From assembly GCF_012910955.1 (NCBI RefSeq), contig NZ_WTVQ01000041.1:1-44061 (forward strand): DNA of 44,061 nucleotides, read 5' to 3'. The translations under genes were made by a program, and so were the position numbers. The notes under the pieces were generated by a model. It saw nothing but the letters and a program-made list of their open reading frames with translations. It did not search any database and was not told the DNA's origin. Shown piece by piece: positions 28,092-36,709 of the stretch. This DNA is from Aromatoleum diolicum. Lineage in GTDB: Bacteria > Pseudomonadota > Gammaproteobacteria > Burkholderiales > Rhodocyclaceae. The first letter of the stretch is position 1. The number at the start of each line of letters is the position of its first letter.

Positions 28092-28289
28092 TCAAGACCA
28101 CGAAGTCAGACGCCAGCAAAAAAACACAAGGGAGGCGAGAACATGGGTCCGACCTGCGAACGACGCAGGGACAGGACGTAGTTCCGCGGGCTGGCGTCTG
28201 CCTGGCACGCATCGGCAATGAGATTTTGTGAGCGCGGCGGCGAGAATCTTGCCGCTCGCCCACACGCGGTAATAAAAGGGGAGAAGTAA
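28092..28289 (+). promoter_or_regulatory. Structured leader between the two cytochrome genes
   Basis: 198 bases. A perfect 11-base inverted repeat (CAGACGCCAGC at 28107-28117 and GCTGGCGTCTG at 28190-28200) encloses 72 bases that contain GGGAGG, a spacer of seven and an ATG with a 12-codon ORF. Downstream a second, GC-rich partly complementary stretch lies at about 28226-28262 before the GGGGAGAA site of the decahaem gene. The pattern suggests RNA-level control or processing of the decahaem transcript, but this is inference. Confidence 0.5.
28143..28181 (+). CDS. Possible 12-residue leader peptide
   Basis: The ORF MGPTCERRRDRT starts at 28143, seven bases after a near-perfect GGGAGG. The ORF and its ribosome-binding site lie wholly between the arms of the inverted repeat at 28107-28200. 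Very short, arginine-rich and lacking known relatives; it may be a leader peptide or chance. It precedes the decahaem cytochrome gene by 108 bases. Confidence 0.3.
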   Translation: MGPTCERRRDRT

Positions 28290-29255
28290 ATGAGGAAAAA
28301 ACCAAGCGGCATCCGGAAGTGGATGTTGGCCGCGCTCGCCGGGGCAGCATTGCTCGGCGGCGCACAAGCATGGGCAGCGACTGAAAGTGGGGAGGCGTCC
28401 AAGCGCAAGGACGTCGTTCAGGTGGGCGACGCGGTATGTACCCGCTGCCATGACGAGGGCGAAGCCAAACCGATCCTGTCGATCGGCAAGACGCCGCACG
28501 GCACGATGGCGGACAAGAAGGCCGGCACCTGTACCAGCTGTCACGGGGCGAGCCCGACGCACATCAACAAGCCGTCCGACGTGACGGAGCGCCCGGAGCC
28601 CGGCATCAATTTCGGCAAGAGTTCCTCCACGCCGATTGCCGAGCGCAATCAGGCCTGTCTGAACTGCCACCAGGGTGGCGCACGCATGCACTGGCAGTCC
28701 GGGCCGCACGCCGCGGCGGACATGGAATGTGCGTCCTGTCACCGGATCCATTCCCAAGAGGATCCCGTGCGCGATCGCGCGACGCAGCCGGAAGTCTGCT
28801 TCAGCTGCCACAAGGAGCAGCGGGCCCTCGTCAATCGCCAGTCGCACCACCCCATCAAGGAAGGGACCGTCATCTGCGCCGACTGCCACAATCCGCACGG
28901 CTCGGCAGGTCCGAAGCTGATGGCGCGCGATAGCGTGGTGCAGACCTGCTACACCTGCCACATGGAGAAGCGTGGCCCGTTCATCCGCACCCACCAACCT
29001 GTTACCGAAGACTGCACGATCTGTCACAACCCGCACGGCTCGAACATCGACAACTTGCTCAAGTCGCGTCCGCCCTTCCTGTGCCAGCAGTGTCACGAAC
29101 CGAGTACACATCAGGGCAATATCGCGTCCACGACGTTCCCGGCTAATACGACGAACAACAATACCTTGGCGCGCGGCTGTCTGAACTGTCATACGCAGAT
29201 TCACGGCACGAACAATCCGCTCAATGTGGGCAACGAACGCACGTTCCGCCGTTGA
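28290..29255 (+). CDS. DmsE/MtrA-type decahaem cytochrome c
   Basis: A 321-residue exported cytochrome with ten CxxCH motifs: the first at Cys50 (CTRCH), then CTSCH, CLNCH, CASCH, CFSCH, CADCH, CYTCH, CTICH, CQQCH, and the last at Cys297-His301 (CLNCH). The signal peptide ends near residue 29 (AQAWA). This fits the DmsE/MtrA/PioA decahaem family, which sits in a porin and passes electrons across the outer membrane. Its direct downstream neighbour, 19 bases away, encodes the MtrB-type porin, which makes this reading firm. The ATG has GGGGAGAA upstream. Whether electrons go out (to minerals or acceptors) or in is not shown by sequence. Confidence 0.93.
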   Translation: MRKKPSGIRKWMLAALAGAALLGGAQAWAATESGEASKRKDVVQVGDAVCTRCHDEGEAKPILSIGKTPHGTMADKKAGTCTSCHGASPTHINKPSDVTERPEPGINFGKSSSTPIAERNQACLNCHQGGARMHWQSGPHAAADMECASCHRIHSQEDPVRDRATQPEVCFSCHKEQRALVNRQSHHPIKEGTVICADCHNPHGSAGPKLMARDSVVQTCYTCHMEKRGPFIRTHQPVTEDCTICHNPHGSNIDNLLKSRPPFLCQQCHEPSTHQGNIASTTFPANTTNNNTLARGCLNCHTQIHGTNNPLNVGNERTFRR

Positions 29256-29274
29256 TCAGGGATAGGGGAAAATC

Positions 29275-31425
29275 ATGAAGATGCGTGCAGATAAGACGGC
29301 ATTCCGGATTGCCGCCCTCGCAGCGGCAGTTTCCGCGGCGTTTTCGTCAAACGTGATGGCGGAAGAAGCCGACGAGATGACCCGGCTGATCAAGCCCGAA
29401 AGCAGCGTCCGCTTGGGTATCGGCTCGGTGGACAAGGGCAATGCCCGGTTCGGTCAGTACCTCGGGCTGCAGGACAGCGGTGTGTACGGCCTGGCAGATA
29501 TTGACGTGGTGCGGCGTGACGACGCGACAGGCACCTGGTTCAAGCTGCGCGGCCGCAATCTGGGGCTGGACAGGCGCGAACTGGGCTTGGTCTACGGTCC
29601 TCAGGGTGACTGGAAGCTGTCGCTCGATTACCGCGAGATTCCGCGTTACAGCCAGTACACGATCAACACGGGATTGCAGGGGATTGGTTCGGAGAACCTG
29701 CGTGTTCAGTCGGCGAACAAGCGCGACAAGGTTCTCGAAACCAAGCGCGAGAAGGTCTCGCTCGGCTTTCAGAAATCCATCGGTGACAACTGGAGCGCGC
29801 GCTTCCGTTTCACGAACGAGGAAAAGGATGGCACGCGCCTGTTCGCAAGGGGAACGAGCAGCGGCGTGGGTAATGCCAACCGCTGGTTCAATTTCCTTGC
29901 CGAACCGATCGACAGCACGATCACACAGTGGGAGGCGCTCATTTCCTACGCTGATCCGCGCTTCCAGTTGCAGGGTGGGTACTATGGCTCGCACTACTCG
30001 AATCACAACACCAGCCTGAACATCACGGGCGGCGGTGTCGGATTCAACGGTGCGGGTGCAAACACGCTCTCGCCGATCGCGCTCGCGCCGAGCAACGAGG
30101 CTCACCAGTTCTTCGTCGATGGCGGTTACAACTTCACGCCAACGACCCGCGCGTCGTTCAAGGTTGCCTACACCAATGCGACGCAGACCGATGCGTTCGT
30201 CGCCAATCCTCCCGGGGTCCTGAACACTGCGACGACCGGAAACATCTCGGGTCGGACGAACCTCGGCGGGCGCGTGGAGACCACACTGGCCTACCTTGGG
30301 CTCAGTTCCCGACCGCTGCCGAAGTTGTCCCTGCTGGGGAGCCTGCGCTATGAGGACCGCGACGACAAGACGCCGGTTGTGAGGTACATCAGCACGACGC
30401 CTACAGGTAACCATGACGGCACGAACGAAACCCGTTCCTTCCGTACGTCACAGGGCAAGTTCGAAGCGAACTACCTGGTTGCGAATGGCTATCGGCTGGT
30501 TGCCGGTCTGGATCACGACGTCAAGGACCGCGACACCTCCGACGTGCGTGTCGTCAGTCATCGCGACACGACCGAGGAGACAGCGTGGAAGATCGAACTG
30601 CGCCGCGCGATGTCCGAAACGGCCAATGGCTCGATTGCTTATGTCAGCAGTGAGCGCACGGGGTCCGATTTCAAGGTCAATTACCGCTTCAACGGCACGC
30701 CGGGGCGAAATGTCATTGCACCGATCCATCTTGCCGACCGCGATCGCGAGAAAATCCGCCTGAGCGCCGACTGGACGCCGATCGAGTCGCTGAGCCTGCA
30801 GGCCAACATCGAGGATTCGCGCGACAGCTATTCGTCCCGTGCCGACCTCGGTCTGGGCGCCCGCCGCGGCTCCTCGAAGCTGTACTCGCTGGACGCGACC
30901 TACAATGCGTCGAGCGCGCTGAGCTTCAATGCCTGGGCAACGCACTCCGACACGCAGTCCAAGCAGGCGACAGCATTCAATGCGCCCGAGGTGGTGACGC
31001 TGACGGCCGCGCAGATTTCCGCGCTCAACATCTGGTCCGCAGGGTTGATCAACAAGACCGACGCGGTGGGCCTGGGGGCCGACCTGAAACTGAGCGAGAA
31101 ACTCGACGTCGGGGCGGATTTCGAGTTTTCGGAGGATCGCGCCGAGTACCGTCTGCGGCCCGAACGTGGCGTGACGGGGGCAGCGAGCCTGCCGGACATC
31201 AAGTACCGCACCGCAACCTTCCGCCTCTTCGGACGCTATGCGCTGCGCAAGAACGCCGGGATTCAACTTGACCTCGTGCATGATCGCCGCGTGATCGATG
31301 ACTGGACTTGGAGCACCTGGGTGTATAACTCGCCGACCGCCGCCGGCGATGGTACGACCGTCGGCCAGGATCGTACGCAGACGACGACCTTCGTAGGACT
31401 CTCGGGCTACTACAAGTGGTGGTAA
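29275..31425 (+). CDS. MtrB/PioB-family outer-membrane porin
   Basis: A 716-residue protein with signal peptide (cleavage near residue 28, ...SSNVMA|EEA) and no predicted membrane helix otherwise, but many alternating strands ending in YYKWW, as expected for an outer-membrane barrel. It belongs to the MtrB/PioB decahaem-associated family, in which the barrel sheathes the decahaem cytochrome. Shewanella MtrB has an essential N-terminal CxxC; no Cys is visible in this protein. GGGGAAAATC precedes the ATG, 19 bases after the decahaem stop, so the two are one operon. A good terminator follows. No outer cytochrome (MtrC/OmcA type) is encoded next to it. Confidence 0.9.
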   Translation: MKMRADKTAFRIAALAAAVSAAFSSNVMAEEADEMTRLIKPESSVRLGIGSVDKGNARFGQYLGLQDSGVYGLADIDVVRRDDATGTWFKLRGRNLGLDRRELGLVYGPQGDWKLSLDYREIPRYSQYTINTGLQGIGSENLRVQSANKRDKVLETKREKVSLGFQKSIGDNWSARFRFTNEEKDGTRLFARGTSSGVGNANRWFNFLAEPIDSTITQWEALISYADPRFQLQGGYYGSHYSNHNTSLNITGGGVGFNGAGANTLSPIALAPSNEAHQFFVDGGYNFTPTTRASFKVAYTNATQTDAFVANPPGVLNTATTGNISGRTNLGGRVETTLAYLGLSSRPLPKLSLLGSLRYEDRDDKTPVVRYISTTPTGNHDGTNETRSFRTSQGKFEANYLVANGYRLVAGLDHDVKDRDTSDVRVVSHRDTTEETAWKIELRRAMSETANGSIAYVSSERTGSDFKVNYRFNGTPGRNVIAPIHLADRDREKIRLSADWTPIESLSLQANIEDSRDSYSSRADLGLGARRGSSKLYSLDATYNASSALSFNAWATHSDTQSKQATAFNAPEVVTLTAAQISALNIWSAGLINKTDAVGLGADLKLSEKLDVGADFEFSEDRAEYRLRPERGVTGAASLPDIKYRTATFRLFGRYALRKNAGIQLDLVHDRRVIDDWTWSTWVYNSPTAAGDGTTVGQDRTQTTTFVGLSGYYKWW

Positions 31426-31462
31426 GCGCCCGGCGGGCTTGATCCCCGTCCGTCTGGCATGT

Positions 31463-31495
31463 AAGGCCGTCCAGTTTCGACTGGGCGGCCTTTTT
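31463..31495 (+). terminator. Rho-independent terminator of the cytochrome-porin operon
   Basis: The arms AAGGCCGTCCAGT (31463-31475) and ACTGGGCGGCCTT (31480-31492) pair over 13 bases with one G-U, loop TTCG, followed by five Ts (31491-31495). It lies 37 bases after the porin stop and ends the operon. Confidence 0.9.
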
Positions 31496-31629
31496 GTTGC
31501 TGGCTTTCGGGTAGCCTCGTCGCGGCAACTGACCGGCTCGGATGATCCGGGACTTGTGCAATCGACAAGATCCGTGCAGTCGATAGCGCGTCGAGCGAAT
31601 TGGGGCGGATGAGGGGTGGATCGTAGGGT

Positions 31630-31920
31630 CTATAGCGTTGCTTGCACGGTGAACGTTGGTGACTCCGGCACATCCGTGACGGTGATTTCAATTGCCGCGA
31701 CCTGAGCATGGGTCGGGCCGCGATGCGCCCAGGCGACGAATTGCTCGACGGCCGTCTCCGGCCCGGCGATCAAGGCTTCGACGGAACCATCGCCGCGATT
31801 GCGCACCCAACCGCTCAGCCCCAGCCGTTCCGCTTCGAACTGCGCACTCGCCCGGTAACCCACGCCCTGCACCCGGCCGCGGATCATCAGGCGCCGCGCG
31901 ATGATCATTCGCCTATACAT
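31630..31920 (-). CDS. acyP: Acylphosphatase
   Basis: A small hydrolase of acyl-phosphates. I choose the ATG at 31920 because it has GGAGG six bases upstream and overlaps the end of the SulP gene; this gives 96 residues. The catalytic Arg23 is in GRVQGVGYR and Asn41 in GWVRNRGDG, the two family signatures. The rest follows the alpha/beta fold of about 90 residues. An inner ATG at 31908 is possible, and a longer frame reaching into SulP is not supported. It is probably translated with the SulP transporter, but no functional link is known between the two families. Confidence 0.9.
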   Translation of the reverse strand: MYRRMIIARRLMIRGRVQGVGYRASAQFEAERLGLSGWVRNRGDGSVEALIAGPETAVEQFVAWAHRGPTHAQVAAIEITVTDVPESPTFTVQATL

Positions 31921-33601
31921 ACGAAACCTCCGGTTCGTGCCCCCGCGTCCGCTGGGCGCGAAAAAGCGCGTCGGTGATGTTGCCCGCAATATTCCGTCCC
32001 CCCAGTCTTTCCTGAAAGCCCGAACGCTCGACGATCGATGCCGGCTGGGCATTGAGGTCGCACAGCATCAGGTCCGCTCCGCGCTTTTGCAGAGTCCGGT
32101 GCAAGGTCTGCAACATGTCGAGGCCGGTGGTATCGATGTTGATAACCTTTTCCATGTCCAGGATCACGACGTCCGGGTGGCCGTCCTGCATCATCACCAG
32201 GTTTTCGAGTTTGTTGGCTGCGCCGAAGAACAGACTGCCGAACACGCGGTAGGCGAGGACTCGAGGCGTGCCGTCGGGGCGCGACAATGCTTCGACACCA
32301 TAGTGTTCCTCGAGTGCGATCCGTTCGATGCGCGTCAGGTCGGACATGCGATAGATGAAGAACAGGCTCGCCAGCACCATCCCGAGTTCGACGGCCAGGG
32401 TCAGATCGAATACCACGGTGACGAAGAAGGTCCCCAGCAGGATCGCGCGGTACTGGTTCGAATAACGGGTCAGCTCCTTCCACGCAAAGGCATGCCATTC
32501 GCCCATGTTGATCGAGACGACAACGACGATGGCAGAGAGTGTCGCAAGCGGGATGTGTGCGGCCAGCGGGGCGAGCACCAACACGACCGCGAGCAGCACG
32601 ACCGCGTGAATCATGCCCGCCACCGGGGATTGCCCACCGGCGCGGATATTGGTAGCGGTGCGGGCGATCGCGCCGGTGGCTGCGAACCCACCGAACAGCG
32701 GTGCCGCGATGTTGGCGATTCCCTGGGCCATCAATTCCTGGTTGGGGTCGTGGCGGTCGTCGATCTGGTTGTCGGCGACACGTGCGGACAGCAGCGATTC
32801 GATCGCGCCCAGCAAGGCGATCGTGAGCGCAGGCGCGATCAGCTTGCCCAGCGTGCCGAGCGACAGAGCGGGAAGACCAAAGCCGGGTAGTTCCTGCGGA
32901 ATGCCGCCGAAGCGGCTGCCGATCGTGTCGATGGGCAAACCGATCACGGCATTGACGGCCGTGGCCATCAGCAATACGGCAAGCGGTCCCGGTACGCGGC
33001 GCATCCATGCCGCACGGTTTGCGATCCGGTTCCACGACAGCAGCACCACGAGTGAGGCTGCGGCGACAACAATGGTAGGGAGGTGGACCGTGTGCAAGGC
33101 GCCGAGCAGCGCCTCCATCTTTCCGAAGAACTCGCCTGGCATTTTTTCGATTGCCAGCCCGAGGAAATCCTTGATCTGCGAGATGAAGATCACCACGGCG
33201 ATGCCATTGGTAAAACCGATCACCACCGACACCGGAATGAAGCGGATCATGTTGCCGAGCCGGAACGCGCCCATGGCAAACAGCATCACGCCCGACATCA
33301 TTGTCGCGATCAGCAGGTTCTGGATACCGTAGTCGACGACGATGGCATAAACGATCGGAATGAAAGCGCCAGTGGGGCCACCGATCTGGACTTTCGAGCC
33401 GCCGAGCGCGGAGATCAGGAAACCCGCGACGATCGCGGTCCAGATGCCCGCGGTCGGGCTCATCCCTGACGCAATGGCAAAGGCCATCGCCAGCGGCAAG
33501 GCGAGAACGCCCACCGTGATGCCGGCGGATATGTCATGGGTCAATGCAGTCCTGCCGTAGCCGGGCAGGGTGTCAAACAGCTTGGGGCGAAAATTTATCA
33601 C
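31913..33601 (-). CDS. SulP-family anion transporter with STAS domain
   Basis: An inner-membrane transporter of 562 residues. About ten to twelve hydrophobic segments fill residues 20-420, with the SulP signatures TVGVLALPLAMAFAIASGM near residue 30 and IGGPTGAFIPIVYAIV near residue 73. The C-terminal STAS domain (about 440-555) holds VVILDMEKVINIDTTGLDML. SulP proteins carry sulfate, bicarbonate or other anions; the substrate cannot be fixed here. The start is a GTG at 33601 with GGAGG four bases before it, so it may be weakly translated. Its TAG is overlapped by the acylphosphatase start. Confidence 0.92.
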   Translation of the reverse strand: MINFRPKLFDTLPGYGRTALTHDISAGITVGVLALPLAMAFAIASGMSPTAGIWTAIVAGFLISALGGSKVQIGGPTGAFIPIVYAIVVDYGIQNLLIATMMSGVMLFAMGAFRLGNMIRFIPVSVVIGFTNGIAVVIFISQIKDFLGLAIEKMPGEFFGKMEALLGALHTVHLPTIVVAAASLVVLLSWNRIANRAAWMRRVPGPLAVLLMATAVNAVIGLPIDTIGSRFGGIPQELPGFGLPALSLGTLGKLIAPALTIALLGAIESLLSARVADNQIDDRHDPNQELMAQGIANIAAPLFGGFAATGAIARTATNIRAGGQSPVAGMIHAVVLLAVVLVLAPLAAHIPLATLSAIVVVVSINMGEWHAFAWKELTRYSNQYRAILLGTFFVTVVFDLTLAVELGMVLASLFFIYRMSDLTRIERIALEEHYGVEALSRPDGTPRVLAYRVFGSLFFGAANKLENLVMMQDGHPDVVILDMEKVINIDTTGLDMLQTLHRTLQKRGADLMLCDLNAQPASIVERSGFQERLGGRNIAGNITDALFRAQRTRGHEPEVSYV

Positions 33602-33736
33602 TGAGCCTCCTCATTTCCTCGTTGTGTTGGTGCGTGCCCGGGGTGATGGCGTAAAACCAGCATCCCGGTGCGATGCGTTGCCGCACGATCCAGCGTTTCG
33701 AGGGTGTGAGGGGCATCGCCGCTCGGGGCTTCCGGA

Positions 33737-35878
33737 TTATTTGACGCGCATCCCGGCGGTCGCCCCCGCGTCGGGCGAGAGGATATACAGCCCGCTGGAC
33801 GTGCCGTCCGGGTCGGATGCAGCGAGCACCATGCCTTCGCTCATGCCGAATTTCATCTTGCGCGGGGCAAGATTGGCCACCATTACGGTGAAGCGTCCGA
33901 CCAGCGCTCCCGGGTCGTAGGCGGACTTGATTCCGGCAAACACTTGTCGTGGCTTGTCCTCGCCGATATCGAGTTGCAGGCGGATCAGTTTGTCGGCGCC
34001 CTCGACGTGCTCGGCGCTGACGATTTTCGCGATGCGCAGATCGACCTTGGCAAAATCGTCGATCGAAATATGCGGCGATGCCGTTTCGGCGGTCTGCGCG
34101 GCGTGTTGCTGCTTCTCGGCATGGCGCTGCTGCGACGAGGCGGCTTTGGCTTCGGTCATGGCGGGCGCGAGCGACTCTCGATTGGCGTCGAGCAATGCGT
34201 CGATCTGCTTGCGTTCGACACGCGTCATCAGATGAGCGTAGACGCTGATGGCGTGGCCTGTGGGCAGCACCTGCCACTCACCTTTCCATGCCAGCGGCGT
34301 GATCGCGAGGAAGGCCTCGACCTTTTCCGCGAGCGACGGTAGCACTGGCTTCAAGTACAGCGTGAGATCACGGAACAGCGTCAGCGCGGTGCTGCACACG
34401 GCATGGAGCTGCACTTCCTTGTCTTCCTGCTTTGCCAACTCCCACGGTTTGTGGTCGTTGACGTACTGGTTGGCGAGATCCGCCAGATGCATGATTTCGC
34501 GTAGCGCGCGGCCGTAGTCGCGCTCCTCGTACGCCTGGGCGATCACGCCGGATTCGAAGGCCGCCTTGAATGCCGCGGTCGCCTGCGAGTCGCTGGCGCC
34601 GAGCTTGCCGTCGAAACGTTTCGCGATGAAGCCGGCACAACGGCTCGCAATATTCACGTACTTTCCGACCAGATCGGAATTGACCTTGGCGATCATGTCG
34701 TCGAGATTGAGGTCGACGTCTTCCATCGTGCCGTTGGACTTGGTCGCAAAGTAGTAGCGCAGCCATTCCGGGTTCAGGTTCTGGGCGGTGTACGAGCGGG
34801 CCGTGATGAACGTGCCGCGGCTCTTGCTCATCTTCGCGCCGTCAACGGTCAGGAAGCCATTGACGCACAATTGCGAGGGTGTGCGCAGGCCGGCAAATTG
34901 CAGCATCGCGGGCCAGAACAGGGCATGGAAGTAGAGGATGTCCTTGCCGATGAAGTGCACCATCTCGGTGCCGGCCGCCTCGGCTCCGGCGGCATCGACG
35001 AAATCGTCGACGACGATGTCGCCGCGCTTGTCGGCAAGATTGCGAAAGCTTGCCAGATAGCCGATTGGCGCATCGAGCCAGACGTAAAAATACTTGCCCG
35101 GTGCGCCGGGGATCTCGAAGCCGAAGTAGGGCGCATCGCGGGAGATGTCCCAGTCGGACAGCGTGTTCTCGCCGTCACTCGTGCTGTCGTCGCCGAGCCA
35201 TTCCTTCATCTTGTTGGCCGCTTCGGCCTGCAGCCGGCGCGTACCTGCGGCGTTCGTGCCGCGCGTCCAGTCGCGCAGGAATGCGACCGCGCGCGGATCG
35301 GAGAGGCGGAAGAAGTAGTGCTCCGACGTCTTCAACACCGGTTTCGCGCCCGATACGGCCGAGTACGGGTTTTTGAGCTCGGTCGGCGCATAGGCCGCAC
35401 CGCACACTTCGCAGTTGTCCCCGTACTGGTCGGCTGCCCCACACTTCGGGCACTCGCCCTTGATGAAGCGGTCTGGCAGGAACATCTCCTTGACCGGGTC
35501 GTAGAACTGCTCGATTGCGCGCGTGTCGATCAGTTTGGCTGCCTGCAGTCGCGCGTAAACGTCTTCCGCGTAGGCACGGTTTTCCGGGCTGTGAGTGCTG
35601 TGATAGTTATCGAACGCGACACCGAAGTCGGTGAAGTCTCGCAGGTGTTCGCCATGCACGCGGCCGATCAGCGCCTCGGGAGTGATGCCTTCCTTCTCCG
35701 CGCGCAGCATGACCGGCGTACCGTGCGTGTCGTCGGCACACACGTAATGCACCGTGTTTCCCCGCATACGCTGATAGCGTACCCAGATGTCGCCCTGGAT
35801 GTAGCCGACCAGATGGCCGAGGTGGATGTCGCCGTTGGCGTAGGGCAGGGCGTTGGTAACGAGGATCTTGCGAGACAT
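33737..35878 (-). CDS. metG: Methionyl-tRNA synthetase
   Basis: A class I synthetase of 713 residues that charges tRNA(Met). HIGH is present as HLGH (His19, His22), KMSKS as KMSKSRGTF, and the zinc knuckles as [18 protein letters not shown] in the connective domain. The C-terminal part (about 605-713) is the tRNA-binding dimerisation domain ([20 protein letters not shown]...), which only some bacteria carry. I chose the ATG at 35878, where the family N-terminus [16 protein letters not shown] starts, over an earlier in-frame codon. It is followed by the SulP gene on the same strand after 135 bases; no terminator is obvious there. Confidence 0.96.
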   Translation of the reverse strand: MSRKILVTNALPYANGDIHLGHLVGYIQGDIWVRYQRMRGNTVHYVCADDTHGTPVMLRAEKEGITPEALIGRVHGEHLRDFTDFGVAFDNYHSTHSPENRAYAEDVYARLQAAKLIDTRAIEQFYDPVKEMFLPDRFIKGECPKCGAADQYGDNCEVCGAAYAPTELKNPYSAVSGAKPVLKTSEHYFFRLSDPRAVAFLRDWTRGTNAAGTRRLQAEAANKMKEWLGDDSTSDGENTLSDWDISRDAPYFGFEIPGAPGKYFYVWLDAPIGYLASFRNLADKRGDIVVDDFVDAAGAEAAGTEMVHFIGKDILYFHALFWPAMLQFAGLRTPSQLCVNGFLTVDGAKMSKSRGTFITARSYTAQNLNPEWLRYYFATKSNGTMEDVDLNLDDMIAKVNSDLVGKYVNIASRCAGFIAKRFDGKLGASDSQATAAFKAAFESGVIAQAYEERDYGRALREIMHLADLANQYVNDHKPWELAKQEDKEVQLHAVCSTALTLFRDLTLYLKPVLPSLAEKVEAFLAITPLAWKGEWQVLPTGHAISVYAHLMTRVERKQIDALLDANRESLAPAMTEAKAASSQQRHAEKQQHAAQTAETASPHISIDDFAKVDLRIAKIVSAEHVEGADKLIRLQLDIGEDKPRQVFAGIKSAYDPGALVGRFTVMVANLAPRKMKFGMSEGMVLAASDPDGTSSGLYILSPDAGATAGMRVK

Positions 35879-35957
35879 GGTCGGCCAGTTGAATCGAAAA
35901 CGGAAGTTTAACAAACGCGTCGCTGCTTATCCTGCGACGCGGGGTGGACGCATCGGC

Positions 35958-36527
35958 TTACCGGATGAATGGGCGGACAATGACCTCCACGCGGCGGTTC
36001 TTCGCGCGTCCGGCCTCGGTGCCATTGTCGGCGACCGGCTCGGCCTCGCCGCGCCCATCCGCGTGCAGCCGGGTCAGCGCAAGGCCGCGTCCGCGCAGAT
36101 ATTCAGTAACGGCCTCGGCACGACGAATCGAGAGTTGTAGATTATGCAGCTCGCTGCCCATGCCATCGGTATGGCCAAGAACCAAAATCTCGGTTTCCGC
36201 TTTTTCCGCCAGTGCCGCAGCGACTTTGTCGAGCGTCGTACGCAGTCCCGGTTTCAGATCGGTACCGTCGCGCGCGAAGGCCTCCGCGCCGGGTATCACC
36301 AGTTGCAGCGTGCCATCCTGCCGGGTGACGACAGCAATGTCGCTTGATCCGCCCAGCGCGCGGGCAATACGGGCACGCTCTGCTGGCCAGTCAATCTTGG
36401 GGGGGGGCACGTTACTGCTGCGACTGGGGGGCGGCGCCTCGGGCGCTCGCGTGCTTTCCGTGGGGGTCGCGCAGGCGGACAGCAGCACGAGGAGCGCGGG
36501 TAACGCCAATGCCGGGAGTCGGGTCAT
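35958..36527 (-). CDS. OmpA/Pal-family lipoprotein
   Basis: A 189-residue lipoprotein. The signal peptide MTRLPALALPALLVLLSAC ends in a lipobox with Cys19. After a Pro-rich, low-complexity part (about 25-45), the C-terminal OmpA-like peptidoglycan-binding domain (about 80-185) contains ILVLGHTDGMGSELHN, LSIRRAEAVTEYL, DGRGEAEPVADN and AKNRRVEVIV. It anchors the outer membrane to the cell wall. I chose the ATG at 36527, where the signal peptide begins. It diverges from the Mrp/ApbC gene. It is not Pal itself, since no tol genes are near. Confidence 0.9.
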   Translation of the reverse strand: MTRLPALALPALLVLLSACATPTESTRAPEAPPPSRSSNVPPPKIDWPAERARIARALGGSSDIAVVTRQDGTLQLVIPGAEAFARDGTDLKPGLRTTLDKVAAALAEKAETEILVLGHTDGMGSELHNLQLSIRRAEAVTEYLRGRGLALTRLHADGRGEAEPVADNGTEAGRAKNRRVEVIVRPFIR

Positions 36528-36709
36528 GCCGGACAGTATCCTGAAATGATGGGTAAAATCGTCAAGGGCCGGGATTTTACCGCGAGGAGTCGCAGCAATG
36601 GGACTAATGACCCTGTTGGTTCCGAGGATGAGCACAGGCGCCGGCTTAGGTATGATGCGATTTCTTGTCGCCCCGTCCGCGGGCCTATGATTGTCGAGGA
36701 TCGTTCGTC

